A stretch of DNA of 64,000 bases from Ferruginibacter sp. (GTDB taxonomy: Bacteria > Bacteroidota > Bacteroidia > Chitinophagales > Chitinophagaceae), in assembly GCA_014379625.1 (NCBI GenBank), contig JACMLJ010000045.1:62001-126000 (forward strand), given 5' to 3'. The notes under the pieces were generated by a model. The model did no database searches, was not told where the DNA came from, and worked only from the letters and a program-made list of their open reading frames with translations. This document shows positions 16,148 through 25,320 of the stretch, piece by piece. Each line of letters begins with the position of its first letter. Position 1 is the stretch's first letter. The position numbers and the translations under genes were made by a program.

Positions 16148-16278
16148 TCTTTTAGTATACAGGAATTGGGCTGGAAAATTTAAACGGGAAAATTTGAAAA
16201 TCGCTCAACGCCTCCATTAAGAACAACTTCAAAAAAAGCGAGTACTTGTTATCGATTTTTTCCTCCTGGCCTCTATTG

Positions 16279-17133
16279 CTATTTTCGCATAAATTCAATG
16301 ATCTCTTTGTACCGCCGGTTTCCCGAATTAAGGAACTGGCTGATCATGGGTACATGCTTTTTTCCTTTTAAGATATGATAGGCTGGGTTATAGCCCAGAT
16401 CTTTTAAAGCAGCTACAAATTTTTCATTGCTTACTTCAATGGAAGGATAGGTTTTGCCTCCGCGGTAGATAAGCAATGGTGGCATTCCCTTGCGAAGGTG
16501 GTATAAGGGGGATGCTTCTTTCCAGGTTGCTGGATTGCTTGTAAAGGTCTGTAAATAAGTATTGCCATCGGGGTAATTTTCTTCTTGGAGGTAGCCATAC
16601 ATATCCAGGCCCGCGGCATCTATCAGTATGGCCCCTTTAATGGGGTTTGCAATTCCCAGCCGGTCGAAATATTTATTGTACACCGTAATGAGTGTAGCAA
16701 GATGCCCGCCCGCCGAATGCCCTGCAATAAAAATTTTATCGGGATCCCCGCCATACTGTTCAATATTTTGTTTTACCCATTTAACCGCAGTAGCCGCATC
16801 AGTAGCCATTTCATCATAATTTGCTTCCGGACTTTTTGGATAATCAATGATGACAGTTAATACATTCTTCCGGGCCATCCTGTTTCCTAAAAAACTATAC
16901 AGCGATTTATTGCCTGAATTCCAGCTACCGCCATGAATAAAGATCAATACCTCTTTTGATGAATTATTATTTCGGGGAGCAAACACATTTAATTTTTGTG
17001 CCGCCTTATTGTTAGCGCTTTCTGCACGCAGATAGACGATGTTTTTAGAACGGGTTACACTTTTAAAAGCACAACCTGTACCGGTAAACAGCATCGATGT
17101 ACTGATGATTACGAGAAATGTTTTAGGGGTCAA
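16279..17133 (-). CDS. Secreted alpha/beta-hydrolase (BD-FAE-like esterase), probable lipoprotein
   Basis: The 284-residue protein has a short hydrophobic leader ending TGTGC21, which fits a lipoprotein signal, so it probably sits in a membrane facing the periplasm. The catalytic layout includes IFIHGGSWNSG (oxyanion hole, about 65-75), GHSAGGH (nucleophile Ser140) and a late GKKHVPM His. That places it in the hormone-sensitive-lipase/BD-FAE group acting on acetyl or feruloyl esters or small esters. The frame starts at TTG at 17133; no upstream ATG is in frame before a stop that I could see. Confidence 0.85.
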   Translation of the reverse strand: MTPKTFLVIISTSMLFTGTGCAFKSVTRSKNIVYLRAESANNKAAQKLNVFAPRNNNSSKEVLIFIHGGSWNSGNKSLYSFLGNRMARKNVLTVIIDYPKSPEANYDEMATDAATAVKWVKQNIEQYGGDPDKIFIAGHSAGGHLATLITVYNKYFDRLGIANPIKGAILIDAAGLDMYGYLQEENYPDGNTYLQTFTSNPATWKEASPLYHLRKGMPPLLIYRGGKTYPSIEVSNEKFVAALKDLGYNPAYHILKGKKHVPMISQFLNSGNRRYKEIIEFMRK

Positions 17134-17529
17134 TGTTTTATAATGGGGTTTTTAAAATGAATCATTAAGGAGGTGAGCAGCAATTTAACTGCAACCGGAC
17201 GCATCAAAATACGAACTAAGCAGTTGCATGGATTTTTCAACGGACAGCGGATCAAATCAATTGATAGTATTACCGGGAAACGTACTGAAATAACTCCTGT
17301 TGATCCGACGGGAAATTATCGGGTAAATGCCAAATCATCTTCGTACCCTGATCAGGTAAACAACAATGGTCAACCAGTAAACTCGTTGATTATTTATTAG
17401 GCTTTATTCATTCGTCTTCAGTCATTTCTCATTACTCATTTGCGTTTCCCGTTTTTCACCATTGCCGGCTGGCCATTCACTAATTTAATTTATCTTCATG
17501 AGGTATCATTTCATTATCAACAAAATTAT
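17134..17529. other. Gap with no supported gene
   Basis: A GTG-started frame of 75 codons at 17173-17400 has unremarkable composition and no family resemblance. A strong AAGGAGGTG occurs just at its start but overlaps the GTG, so it cannot serve as its ribosome site. Nothing else is identifiable; the promoters of the divergent esterase and WYL genes must lie here. Confidence 0.4.
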
Positions 17530-18219
17530 ATGAACCGGATCGACCGATTGTTTGGAATACTGACCCTGTTACAATCTAAAAAATTTGTACCGGGCGAAAA
17601 AATCGCAGAAAAGTTCCGGATCAGTGTACGCACGGTTTACCGGGATGTTAAAGCCCTGGTTGAACAAGGTATACCGGTAAGTTTTGAACCATCAAAAGGT
17701 TATTTTATAGTACAGGGTTATTTTTTACCCCCGGTTGCATTTAATACAGAGGAAGCCAATGCGCTCCTGTTGATGGAATCCGTTGTGAACGCCTTTACCG
17801 ACAAATCGATACAAACACACTACACCAATGCGTTGAACAAAGTAAAGGCCGTACTCCGGCATTCGCAAAAGGAAAAACTCGAAAAACTTAATCAAAATAT
17901 ACGCCTGCAATTACCTCCCTGCCTTGTAAATGACTATGAATATTTGTCGATGATCCAACATACCATTTCAGCTAAAACCATCATTGAATTTGATTATAAA
18001 AATAATAAGGAGGAAGTTAGCCGGAGAAAGGCGGAGCCCATCGGACTGGTATTTTATGCGATGAGCTGGCACCTGATCGCATGGTGCCACCTGCGCAACA
18101 ACTACAGGGATTTTAAAGTATCCCGCATATTAAAGATCAGCAATACGGATATCCCTTTTCACAAAACGGACCATATTGAAGTGAACGATTATATGAAATC
18201 CTTACCGGTAAATTATTAA
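17530..18219 (+). CDS. YafY-family regulator (DeoR-like HTH plus WYL domain)
   Basis: I start at the ATG at 17530, giving 229 residues; the 30 upstream codons in frame look noncoding. MNRIDRLFGILTLLQSKKFV and AEKFRISVRTVYRDVKALVEQGIPV form the winged helix. FYAMSWHLIAWCHLRNNYRDFKVSRI is the WYL domain region (shown as WHLIAWCHLR then YRDFKVSRI). WYL proteins bind nucleotide or nucleic-acid-like ligands and control transcription. It is followed 87 bases later by a DinB-type gene, which may be its target; this pairing is frequent in Bacteroidota. Confidence 0.9.
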   Translation: MNRIDRLFGILTLLQSKKFVPGEKIAEKFRISVRTVYRDVKALVEQGIPVSFEPSKGYFIVQGYFLPPVAFNTEEANALLLMESVVNAFTDKSIQTHYTNALNKVKAVLRHSQKEKLEKLNQNIRLQLPPCLVNDYEYLSMIQHTISAKTIIEFDYKNNKEEVSRRKAEPIGLVFYAMSWHLIAWCHLRNNYRDFKVSRILKISNTDIPFHKTDHIEVNDYMKSLPVNY

Positions 18220-18305
18220 AATTATTTTTTAAGATAAAAAATCACACTGCCATAGGGTTGTCAGTGGTGTGCAGTTATTTTGCTGTATAACCAAAAAACA
18301 AACAC

Positions 18306-18803
18306 ATGTCAATGATTCAAACATTTTTAAAAGAGCTGCAGCAGGAAGCTAAAACAACCCGTAAAATGCTCGCATTAGTACCTGATGGTCAATACCAATG
18401 GAAACCCCATGAAAAAAGTATGACGATTCAGCAACTTGCAACACATGTAGCAGAATTACCAGGCTGGGTTACGATGGTTTTCAATACTAATGAGCTGGAT
18501 TTTGCCACCGCCCCCTATGAACCTAAAGATATTGGTTCCACCGCCGGCCTGCTCGACCTGTTTGAAAAAAGCCTTGCTGATGGTAAGGCGTCCCTTGAAG
18601 GAGCTAAAGAAGAGCAACTTGATGATTTGTGGACCTTACGCGAGGGAGAAACAATTTACAGTACATCTCCAAAAGCTGAGGTAATCAGGATGGCTTTCAG
18701 CCAGATCATTCATCACCGGGCCCAACTGGGCGTTTACCTGCGTCTTTTAAATATCCCGATACCTGGTAGTTATGGCCCGAGTGCCGACGATATGAGTTTT
18801 TAA
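18306..18803 (+). CDS. DinB-family protein downstream of the WYL regulator
   Basis: The 165-residue protein is a DinB four-helix bundle. QTFLKELQQEAKTTRKMLALVPDG is the first helix, IQQLATHVAELPGW has the first His ligand near residue 48, and FSQIIHHRAQLGVYLRLLNI supplies the HHxxxxG second pair near 138-139. The PGSYGPSADD tail is typical of this subgroup. It is probably regulated with the WYL gene. Substrate unknown. Confidence 0.9.
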   Translation: MSMIQTFLKELQQEAKTTRKMLALVPDGQYQWKPHEKSMTIQQLATHVAELPGWVTMVFNTNELDFATAPYEPKDIGSTAGLLDLFEKSLADGKASLEGAKEEQLDDLWTLREGETIYSTSPKAEVIRMAFSQIIHHRAQLGVYLRLLNIPIPGSYGPSADDMSF

Positions 18804-18821
18804 GATAGTGGGTGGACGGAA

Positions 18822-18856
18822 GATGGTGAATGGGCAATGGTGAATGGCGAATAAAT
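18822..18856. repeat. Heptanucleotide array split by the inserted element (left part)
   Basis: Units GATGGTG, AATGGGC, AATGGTG, AATGGCG and AATAAAT run up to the left end of the element at 18857. The array resumes right after it at 19031 with AATGGTG, AATGGGC, as if the element had inserted into the array. Confidence 0.6.
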
Positions 18857-19026
18857 GTCGTTTAGTTTTAAGGGGGTTAATTGCCCGTCCTGAAGGACGC
18901 GGAATAAAAATGGGCTAAAAAGATGGCTTTAGCCGAAACATTATTTGGCTGAAGCCAAAATGGAATATGGTAACGCTCGGTCTCCGCCCTGAACGGCAGG
19001 GCAATTAAATTGCAGGGCTAAACGAC
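18857..19026. mobile_element. 170-bp element with imperfect terminal inverted repeats (copy 1)
   Basis: The ends are GTCGTTTAG and CTAAACGAC, exact inverted copies, followed inward by TTAATTGCCC and GGGCAATTAA. Internal hairpins are TGGCTTTAGCC with GGCTGAAGCCA, and CGTCCTGAAGGACG. There is no coding capacity. A diverged second copy lies at 25009-25208. It looks like a miniature inverted-repeat or REP-type element; no transposase in the window has matching ends. Confidence 0.6.
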
Positions 19027-19199
19027 ATTGAATGGTGAATGGGCAACTGAAAAGTATTCTTTTTTCACCGTCGACTTTTCATCCTGCCCAAACGCCAGCC
19101 TTATCATTCCTCTTATACCACCCTCCTGCCTACCCTGACTGTTCATTTAACCGGGTATGCCCGATTAAAGCATTCAGGCTTTCACGAATTTTACCACCA

Positions 19200-19231
19200 T
19201 TTTATCAATAGCTTTACACCAACTAACTTTG
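19200..19231 (+). promoter_or_regulatory. Probable promoter of pdxJ
   Basis: TAACTTTG (19224-19231) is an exact fit to the Bacteroidota -7 consensus TAnnTTTG, with a TTTA at 19200-19203 about 20 bases upstream as a -33 element. Transcription would begin near 19238, which favours the ATG at 19253 over the upstream TTG at 19229 as the pdxJ start. Confidence 0.5.
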
Positions 19232-19252
19232 ACGAAACTTTTGATAACAAAA

Positions 19253-19996
19253 ATGGTTAAGCTATCCGTTAACATCAACAAGATCGCCACTTTACGAAAC
19301 AGCCGTGGTGGCAATAATCCAGACCTGGTGGAAACCGCTTTGGATATAGAGCGTTTTGGCGCAGATGGCATTACAGTACACCCCCGCCCCGATGAACGCC
19401 ATATCCGTTACGCTGACGTATATGCGCTAAAAAAACTGATCAGCACCGAATTTAATATCGAGGGAAATTGTACCGAAGAAAAATTTGTGCAGTTAGTGCT
19501 GGCAAATCAACCTGCACAGGTAACTTTAGTACCAGACGGCCTCGGGCAATTAACTTCCAACCATGGCTGGAATACTATTGAACACCGGGATTACTTAACT
19601 GAAATGATCAGGGTGTTCAAAAATGCCGGCATCCGTACTTCTATCTTTGTGGACCCATTGATGGAAATGGTGGAAGGCGCCGCAAATACCGGCACCGACA
19701 GGATTGAACTATACACAGAAGGGTATGCGAAATTATATGCCGAAGGAAAAAGACAGGAAGCGATATCGGCGTTTATTGCGGCGGCAAAAAAAGCGCTGGA
19801 GTCGGGATTAGGCATTAACGCCGGTCATGACCTTAATTTGCAAAACCTGCAATTCTTTGCGCAACATATCCCGGGGTTATCAGAAGTATCGATCGGTCAT
19901 GCCCTGGTATGCGATGCAATTTATCTTGGGCTTGAAAATACGGTTCAGTTATATAAACGTCAGTTGGCCCCCTGCCCCCCTGAAGGGGGGATATAA
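19253..19996 (+). CDS. pdxJ: Pyridoxine 5'-phosphate synthase
   Basis: The 247-residue enzyme closes the ring of pyridoxine 5'-phosphate from 1-deoxyxylulose 5-phosphate and 3-amino-2-oxopropyl phosphate. It is cytosolic with a TIM barrel. LSVNINKIATLRNSRGGNNPD and the SITVHPR-like DGITVHPRPDERHI are diagnostic. GLGINAGHDLNLQNL and EVSIGHALVCDAIYLGLE form the phosphate end. The extreme carboxy end, after QLYKRQLA, is encoded by a GC-rich hairpin whose sequence also yields the stop, so the natural end of the protein appears to have been replaced by repeat DNA. Confidence 0.95.
   Translation: MVKLSVNINKIATLRNSRGGNNPDLVETALDIERFGADGITVHPRPDERHIRYADVYALKKLISTEFNIEGNCTEEKFVQLVLANQPAQVTLVPDGLGQLTSNHGWNTIEHRDYLTEMIRVFKNAGIRTSIFVDPLMEMVEGAANTGTDRIELYTEGYAKLYAEGKRQEAISAFIAAAKKALESGLGINAGHDLNLQNLQFFAQHIPGLSEVSIGHALVCDAIYLGLENTVQLYKRQLAPCPPEGGI
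19975..19990. repeat. C6-TGAA-G6 hairpin at the pdxJ 3' end
   Basis: Six C, TGAA and six G form a perfect hairpin a few bases before the pdxJ stop codon. Preceded by GGCCCCCTGC, it looks like a repeat unit overlapping the gene's last codons. It could also act as a transcription roadblock. Confidence 0.6.
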
Positions 19997-20130
19997 ATCG
20001 CTACTCCATTTGAAGATAGAATGGCGTCCAGGGCCGCTAAATGTGATGAAAGGCAACAAACTGTAAAACTAATATCTACCGAAGATTTTGCCGGTTCATT
20101 CTAATATTTTCCGTCAGGCTGGTAGTCGAA

Positions 20131-20168
20131 AAAAAAATCCTTCCATAATAAAATGAAAGGATTTTTTC
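20131..20168 (-). terminator. Rho-independent terminator of rpoD (usable on both strands)
   Basis: AAAAAATCCTT and AAGGATTTTTT form an 11-bp stem around a 14-base loop, with A/T runs on both outer sides, 22 bases after the rpoD stop. The stem reads as T-run terminator in either direction, so it likely separates rpoD from convergent pdxJ. Confidence 0.8.
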
Positions 20169-20189
20169 AACAACAATTAAAAAAATATC

Positions 20190-21047
20190 TTAACCCAGGT
20201 ATGCTTTCAAAGCGCCACTATACCTGGCTTTTTGTAAGCGTTTGATCGCCCTTTCTTTGATCTGGCGGATACGTTCCTTGGTAAGATCGTACTTCTGCCC
20301 GATCTGCTCAATAGTAACTCCGTTTTCACCATCCAATCCAAAGTATGCATTTACAATTTCTGCTTCCCTCGGGCTGAGTGATTTTAATACCCTCCGGATC
20401 TCATTTCGCAATGAATCATGCATTACATCTTCATCCGTATCATCTCCGCCCTGCAGTAAATCACCCATTGCCACATCTTCTGCTTCATGTACCGGTGCAT
20501 CAAGTGAGGTATGACGGGTATTGCTTTGGAAAATATTATTGATCTCTGTTTCACTCATTTCCAATAACTCCGCCAGTTCTTCAGTAGACGGCTCCCGCTC
20601 ATGTTCCTGTTCAAATGCCATATAGGCCTTGTTGGCCTTATTGTAAGTACCAATTTTGTTTTGAGGCAGGCGGACTAACCTGCCCTGCTCTGCAAGTGCC
20701 TGTAATATTGATTGCCGGATCCACCACACCGCATAAGAAATAAATTTAAACCCTTTCGTTTCATCGAAGCGTTGTGCGGCTTTAATTAAGCCGAGATTAC
20801 CCTCATTGATCAAATCACTCAATGAAAGACCCTGGTGCTGGTACTGCTTAGCCACAGATACCACAAAACGCAGATTGGCCTGAACCAATTTGTCTAATGC
20901 CCGCTGGTCACCCATTTTGATCTTTTGGGCCAAAATGGTTTCTTCCTCCGGGGTAATCATTGAAATTTTAGAAATTTCCTGCAGGTACTTTTCCACCGCC
21001 TGTGAATCACGGTTGGTAATCTGCGTTGCTATCTTAAGTTGCCTCAT
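20190..21047 (-). CDS. rpoD: Primary sigma factor (Bacteroidota-type RpoD/SigA)
   Basis: At 285 residues it has the short form usual in Bacteroidota, with little region 1.1. Region 1.2 is DSQAVEKYLQEISKISMITPEEE. Region 2 includes LRFVVSVAKQYQ, LSDLINEGNLGLIKAAQRFD and GFKFISYAVWWIRQSI. Region 3 follows to about 175. Region 4 ends with VTIEQIGQKYDLTKERIRQIK, the -35-binding HTH. It directs RNA polymerase to the phylum's TAnnTTTG / TTTG promoters. The gene is monocistronic with a good terminator. Confidence 0.96.
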   Translation of the reverse strand: MRQLKIATQITNRDSQAVEKYLQEISKISMITPEEETILAQKIKMGDQRALDKLVQANLRFVVSVAKQYQHQGLSLSDLINEGNLGLIKAAQRFDETKGFKFISYAVWWIRQSILQALAEQGRLVRLPQNKIGTYNKANKAYMAFEQEHEREPSTEELAELLEMSETEINNIFQSNTRHTSLDAPVHEAEDVAMGDLLQGGDDTDEDVMHDSLRNEIRRVLKSLSPREAEIVNAYFGLDGENGVTIEQIGQKYDLTKERIRQIKERAIKRLQKARYSGALKAYLG

Positions 21048-21498
21048 TGTGTTGTATTAAATTCAGAATATAGTACGTTTCAGGACAGTTATTATTGGTA
21101 TAATGTTGCAAAGGACCGGTTAAACTACAAAATATATTAAAAATCAGTTTGCAAAGTTACGAATCTAATCTTACAATTCATAGGGTTGCTGTAAAAATGC
21201 TGAAAAATGGTAAAGGCTATTATTAAACCCGGATAATCTATTGATATTTAACTAATCCATTGATAACAAGGCTTCTGTGATATTTACACCAGAATAAGAA
21301 AAAGTTTTCAGGATACATTCCTGCCGCAATATGGAGCAGTAATCTACAGACCTTAGACAGGTGGCCATCCTGGACTTATCAACTGAACGCAGAATTCCTA
21401 AAAATGCAGGGTGCAGCTCAAATCCGGTAACTACTGAGTTGATGCTATGGAAAAACAACTATGCTTCAAAAAATCAGTTTTCAAACTATATTTGCGCC
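21048..21498. promoter_or_regulatory. Divergent spacer of rpoD and threonine aldolase with candidate -7 boxes
   Basis: For rpoD, CAAAGTTA (21152-21159) reads TAACTTTG on the minus strand, a perfect -7 box giving a leader of about 100 bases. For the plus-strand aldolase, TATATTTG (21487-21494) lies five bases before its ATG, which would make the mRNA nearly leaderless. Neither has a clear -33 partner. No gene fits the rest of the spacer. Confidence 0.4.
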
Positions 21499-22515
21499 AT
21501 GATAACCGACCTCCGCTCCGATACTTTTACAAAACCATCCCCGCAAATGCTGGAAGCTATGTTTACCGCAGCGGTGGGGGATGATGTTTTTGGAGAAGAT
21601 CCTTCCATTAATGAACTAGAGTCAATGGCAGCTAGCCTGTTTCAAATGGAAGCAGCTATATTTTGCCCAAGCGGCACTATGACCAACCAGATCGCGATTA
21701 AATGCCATACCCAGCCGGGTGATGAAGTAGTTTGTGATAAACTAAGCCATGTATATATTTACGAAGCAGGCGGGATAGCTTTTAATAGTGGTTGCCAGGT
21801 AAAACCAATTGCGGGCGACCGGGGAAGACTTACCGCGGATGATGTACTGGAGGCAATAAATCCTCACGACATTCACAAAGCCCATACCGCATTAGTGAGT
21901 TTAGAAAATACGGCCAACCGGGGCGGCGGCAGTTGCTATGAATTTACTGAAATCCTGGAGATCAGGGAACGCTGTTTACAAAATAACCTGTTACTGCATT
22001 TAGACGGGGCAAGGTTATGGAATGCGCTCGTTGCGAAAGGCGAAACCCCGCCACAATATGGTGAGGTTTTCGACAGTATCTCCATTTGCCTTAGCAAGGG
22101 GCTGGGTGCACCTGTTGGAAGTTTATTACTCGGAAAAAAAGATTTTATACAAAAAGCCAGGAGGGTTCGTAAGGTTTTTGGCGGTGGTATGCGCCAGGCA
22201 GGGTATTTGGCCGCAGCGGGCATTTATGCCCTGAAAAATAATATTAACCGGCTGGAGGAAGATCACCTGCATGCAAAACAAATCGCAGAGGCCCTGATTA
22301 AAAAAGATTTTGTAGGTAAAATAATGCCTGTTGAAACCAATATATTGATTTTTGAATTAAAGGAAAGTTTCACTGCTAAAAGCTTTGAAGAAGAATTGGC
22401 CAGATCCGGCATACTCAGCATTGCCATCTCCCCAAGCCAGGTTAGAATGGTAACCCACCTGGATATTACGCCGGAAATGGTAAAAACCCTGCTTGCCGTT
22501 ATTAAAGCTTTATAA
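21499..22515 (+). CDS. ltaE: Low-specificity L-threonine aldolase
   Basis: I start at the ATG at 21499 (338 residues); the frame extends upstream but the first 46 codons look noncoding. The protein is a PLP fold-type I enzyme cleaving threonine/allo-threonine to glycine and acetaldehyde. Signs: MITDLRSDTFTKPSPQMLEAM, DDVFGEDPSINELE, then CPSGTMTNQIAIK, the LENTANRGGGSCY segment, HLDGARLWNA, and ISICLSKGLGAPVGSLL with the PLP Lys. Length fits the family. Confidence 0.93.
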   Translation: MITDLRSDTFTKPSPQMLEAMFTAAVGDDVFGEDPSINELESMAASLFQMEAAIFCPSGTMTNQIAIKCHTQPGDEVVCDKLSHVYIYEAGGIAFNSGCQVKPIAGDRGRLTADDVLEAINPHDIHKAHTALVSLENTANRGGGSCYEFTEILEIRERCLQNNLLLHLDGARLWNALVAKGETPPQYGEVFDSISICLSKGLGAPVGSLLLGKKDFIQKARRVRKVFGGGMRQAGYLAAAGIYALKNNINRLEEDHLHAKQIAEALIKKDFVGKIMPVETNILIFELKESFTAKSFEEELARSGILSIAISPSQVRMVTHLDITPEMVKTLLAVIKAL

Positions 22516-22566
22516 TATCATTTGTTGAAAATGAGGCAAGGCTAATGGTATGTTGTGAGGCTAAAG

Positions 22567-23031
22567 TTATAATTTGGCATTAATGGCCGTACGCATTTCC
22601 ACTAATTCCTGTAAACGCTCCTGCTTCTTTTTTAGTTTCGACGCCAGGTTGCTGATTTTCTCTTCCTGTTCTTTTACATCATTATCCGCCGACCTTGCAT
22701 TTTTTGCTTCTTTATAAGCTTTACCTGCCCTTTTTTTGGCCTTTTTTGCATCATTTACACTCCCATTTGTGGCTTCAGTGGCCTGCTCGCTGCTCGCAGC
22801 AGCCGCATTTTGGGCCGCTGCATTTTCTGATTTTGCTTTAGACTGGTAATCGGGCAATTTGTTCTGCGCTTTTGCCAGATCAGTTGTAATATCAGCAATC
22901 TCATTGCTTAATTTTACATACTCTAAATTTAGCCTGCCAGTGTCACTGGCATCTTTATATTTCTGACAATAGGCTGACTGGCCGCCCATCAACAGTATCA
23001 AAAGACAATATGTTTGAATACTCTTTTTCAT
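22567..23031 (-). CDS. Small secreted coiled-coil protein of unknown function
   Basis: The 154-residue protein has a signal peptide (MKKSIQTYCLLILLMGGQSAYCQ) with probable cleavage before QKYKD. The mature part is Ala/Lys/Glu-rich and mostly helical: about residues 33-66, then an Ala-rich region (NAAAQNAAAASSEQATEA), and a heptad-like helix 108-150. It is reminiscent of small periplasmic coiled-coil proteins, but I recognise no family. Convergent with the aldolase gene. Its promoter must lie in the 341-base spacer upstream. Confidence 0.65.
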   Translation of the reverse strand: MKKSIQTYCLLILLMGGQSAYCQKYKDASDTGRLNLEYVKLSNEIADITTDLAKAQNKLPDYQSKAKSENAAAQNAAAASSEQATEATNGSVNDAKKAKKRAGKAYKEAKNARSADNDVKEQEEKISNLASKLKKKQERLQELVEMRTAINAKL

Positions 23032-23372
23032 GATTATTGGTTGTGAATGATTTAATCAGTTAGTGAAAAATATTTATAAAAATTAGCGTAATCATTACTA
23101 AACTCCTGAAACTAATTTAAAAAAGGAGATAAAAAATGCCTGGTATACGGACTCTTTCTTATTAGCAATTAAATATTAAATTTCGAACATTTTCACAAAT
23201 TACTGTTACAGTATTTCTATTAAAAGTTACATTATTCACACATTTTTTCACTGTCAAACCCCATCTTACTGAAAGAATAAAAACTATACTGCTCTCCCTG
23301 TCACAGCGCCCGTGGTTTTTTGTGCAACAAACTTTATCTTCGTCATTCTTTTAAAACATCAATACCAACACC
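23032..23372. other. Spacer with no supported gene
   Basis: A/T-rich, divergent between the coiled-coil gene and pgi. TATCTTCG at 23335-23342 is a near-consensus -7 box for pgi with no good -33 partner. I see no other structure. Confidence 0.3.
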
Positions 23373-24968
23373 ATGTTCCCAAAAATCAACCCCACTCATA
23401 CCCCTGCCTGGCAGGCCTTGCAACAGCATTTTGAAGAAATGAAAAACGTACACATGAAGGAACTGTTCTCCGCTGATGCAGAAAGGTTCAGTAAATTTTC
23501 TATCCAAACAGAAGATATCCTGTTTGATTATTCTAAAAATATCATCAGTCAAAAAACGCTGGAGCTATTGTTACAACTGGCGCTCGATTGCGGGTTGCCG
23601 GATGCGATCAAAGCAATGCTGGAAGGAGAGAAAATCAACGATTCCGAAAAAAGGGCCGTACTGCATACTGCATTACGCAATTTCTCCGGCAAACAAGTGT
23701 TGCTGGAAGGCAAAGATATAATGCCGGATATTAAAGCCGTATTGCAACAGATGCAAAACTTTTCTGATAAAATTCATTCCGGGGAGTGGAAAGGCTTTAC
23801 CGGCAAAAAAATAAAATACATTGTAAATATCGGCATTGGTGGCAGCGACCTGGGACCCGTGATGGTTACGGAAGCGCTGAAGCCCTATTGGGTGGAAGGT
23901 ATTGAAACTTATTTTGTAAGTAATGTAGACGGAACGCATATTGCTGAAACACTGAAAAAGGTAAATGCCGAAGAAACCCTCTTTTTGATTGCCTCCAAAA
24001 CTTTTACCACACTTGAAACCATGACCAACGCACATACTGCAAGAGAATGGTTTTTACGGGAAGCAAAAGACGACGCTTACATAGCCAAACATTTTGTTGC
24101 ATTAAGTACCAATGAAACTGATGTTGTAAAATTTGGAATTGCGGCGGAAAACATGTTTGTGTTTTGGGATTGGGTGGGAGGAAGGTACAGTTTATGGAGT
24201 GCTATCGGGTTATCTATTGCACTAACTGTTGGCTATAGCAATTTTGAGGCACTGTTAAAAGGCGGACACGAAGCCGACCTGCATTTTTCAACCACTCCAT
24301 TTGAAAAAAACATACCGGTAATCATGGCCCTGCTGGGAACCTGGTACACTAATTTTTATGGCACAGCAACTGAAGCGATATTACCCTACGACCAATACAT
24401 GCACCGTTTTGCAGCTTATTTCCAGCAGGGCAATATGGAAAGCAATGGCAAATATATTGACCGGAATGAACAAGCGGTAAACTACGCCACCGGACCTGTC
24501 ATTTGGGGAGAGCCGGGCACCAACGGGCAGCACGCTTTTTACCAGTTGATACACCAGGGTACACAGGTGATACCCTGCGATTTTATAGCACCTGCTATTT
24601 CACAGAATCCAATCGGCAATCATCATCAAATACTGATGAGCAATTTTTTCGCACAAACAGAGGCTTTAATGAACGGTACCGCCAATGAAAATCCTTTCAG
24701 GGTATTTAAGGGCAACCGGCCTACCAATTCCTTCCTGGTAACAAAGATCACCCCCTTTGCATTAGGTAAACTGGTTGCACTTTATGAACATAAGATATTT
24801 GTGCAGGGTGTGATCTGGAATATTTACAGTTTCGACCAGTGGGGTGTTGAACTGGGCAAAGTGCTGGCAAACAAAATTTTACCCGAATTAAAAACGGATG
24901 AACCGGTCAACACACATGATTCATCTACCAACGGATTGGTGAATGCTTATAAGCAAATGAAAAAATAA
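23373..24968 (+). CDS. pgi: Glucose-6-phosphate isomerase
   Basis: The 531-residue enzyme interconverts glucose 6-phosphate and fructose 6-phosphate in the cytosol. It has [21 protein letters not shown] near residues 149-169, the [14 protein letters not shown] sugar-isomerase signature, [38 protein letters not shown] and the carboxy-terminal [10 protein letters not shown] signature with active-site residues. It is a single gene followed by an interspersed repeat. Sequence is full length for the eukaryote-type/E. coli-type family. Confidence 0.97.
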   Translation: MFPKINPTHTPAWQALQQHFEEMKNVHMKELFSADAERFSKFSIQTEDILFDYSKNIISQKTLELLLQLALDCGLPDAIKAMLEGEKINDSEKRAVLHTALRNFSGKQVLLEGKDIMPDIKAVLQQMQNFSDKIHSGEWKGFTGKKIKYIVNIGIGGSDLGPVMVTEALKPYWVEGIETYFVSNVDGTHIAETLKKVNAEETLFLIASKTFTTLETMTNAHTAREWFLREAKDDAYIAKHFVALSTNETDVVKFGIAAENMFVFWDWVGGRYSLWSAIGLSIALTVGYSNFEALLKGGHEADLHFSTTPFEKNIPVIMALLGTWYTNFYGTATEAILPYDQYMHRFAAYFQQGNMESNGKYIDRNEQAVNYATGPVIWGEPGTNGQHAFYQLIHQGTQVIPCDFIAPAISQNPIGNHHQILMSNFFAQTEALMNGTANENPFRVFKGNRPTNSFLVTKITPFALGKLVALYEHKIFVQGVIWNIYSFDQWGVELGKVLANKILPELKTDEPVNTHDSSTNGLVNAYKQMKK

Positions 24969-25008
24969 TATTACTGTGTCGTTTGTAAACTGAGTTGGTT
25001 AATGCTAT

Positions 25009-25208
25009 ACGTTTTAGCCATTCCCGCCGGGCAATTATTAAGGTAAGGATCTTAATTGCCAAGGACTTTAGGAAGGGGATAAAAATTGATGATAAAAAAT
25101 ACGGCTTTAGCAAAAAAAACTGTTTGACTAAAGCCAAAAGGGAAAATAATAATTCTCTGCCACCGCCCTGAAAGATGGTGCTATTGAATTGCCAGTACTA
25201 ACTAAAGG
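25009..25208. mobile_element. Second, diverged copy of the hairpin-rich element
   Basis: It shares with 18857-19026 the order TAATTGCC, AGGGAT/GAAT-AAAAAT, CGGCTTTAGC, a 14-15 base A-rich loop, ACTAAAGCCAAAAGGGAAAATAA, CACCGCCCTGAAAGA, and TGAATTGCC. An extra GGCAATTA...TAATTGCC hairpin lies at its left end (25029-25060). The ends are less clear than in copy 1. It fills the pgi-to-dehydrogenase spacer, which has no gene. Confidence 0.55.
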
Positions 25209-25320
25209 TTATTGCCCACCCGGATAACAGCTACTGTTCTACCGTGCTGTTACTATTTTCAGTCAGGGGGTAATATGCTACCATCTTGTTATTTGTAAAT
25301 TCAAAATAGAAATGAGTTGA

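Noticed and set aside
17173..17400. 75-codon GTG-started frame
   Set aside because: The strong AAGGAGG overlaps the GTG and cannot serve as its ribosome site; the predicted protein resembles nothing known.
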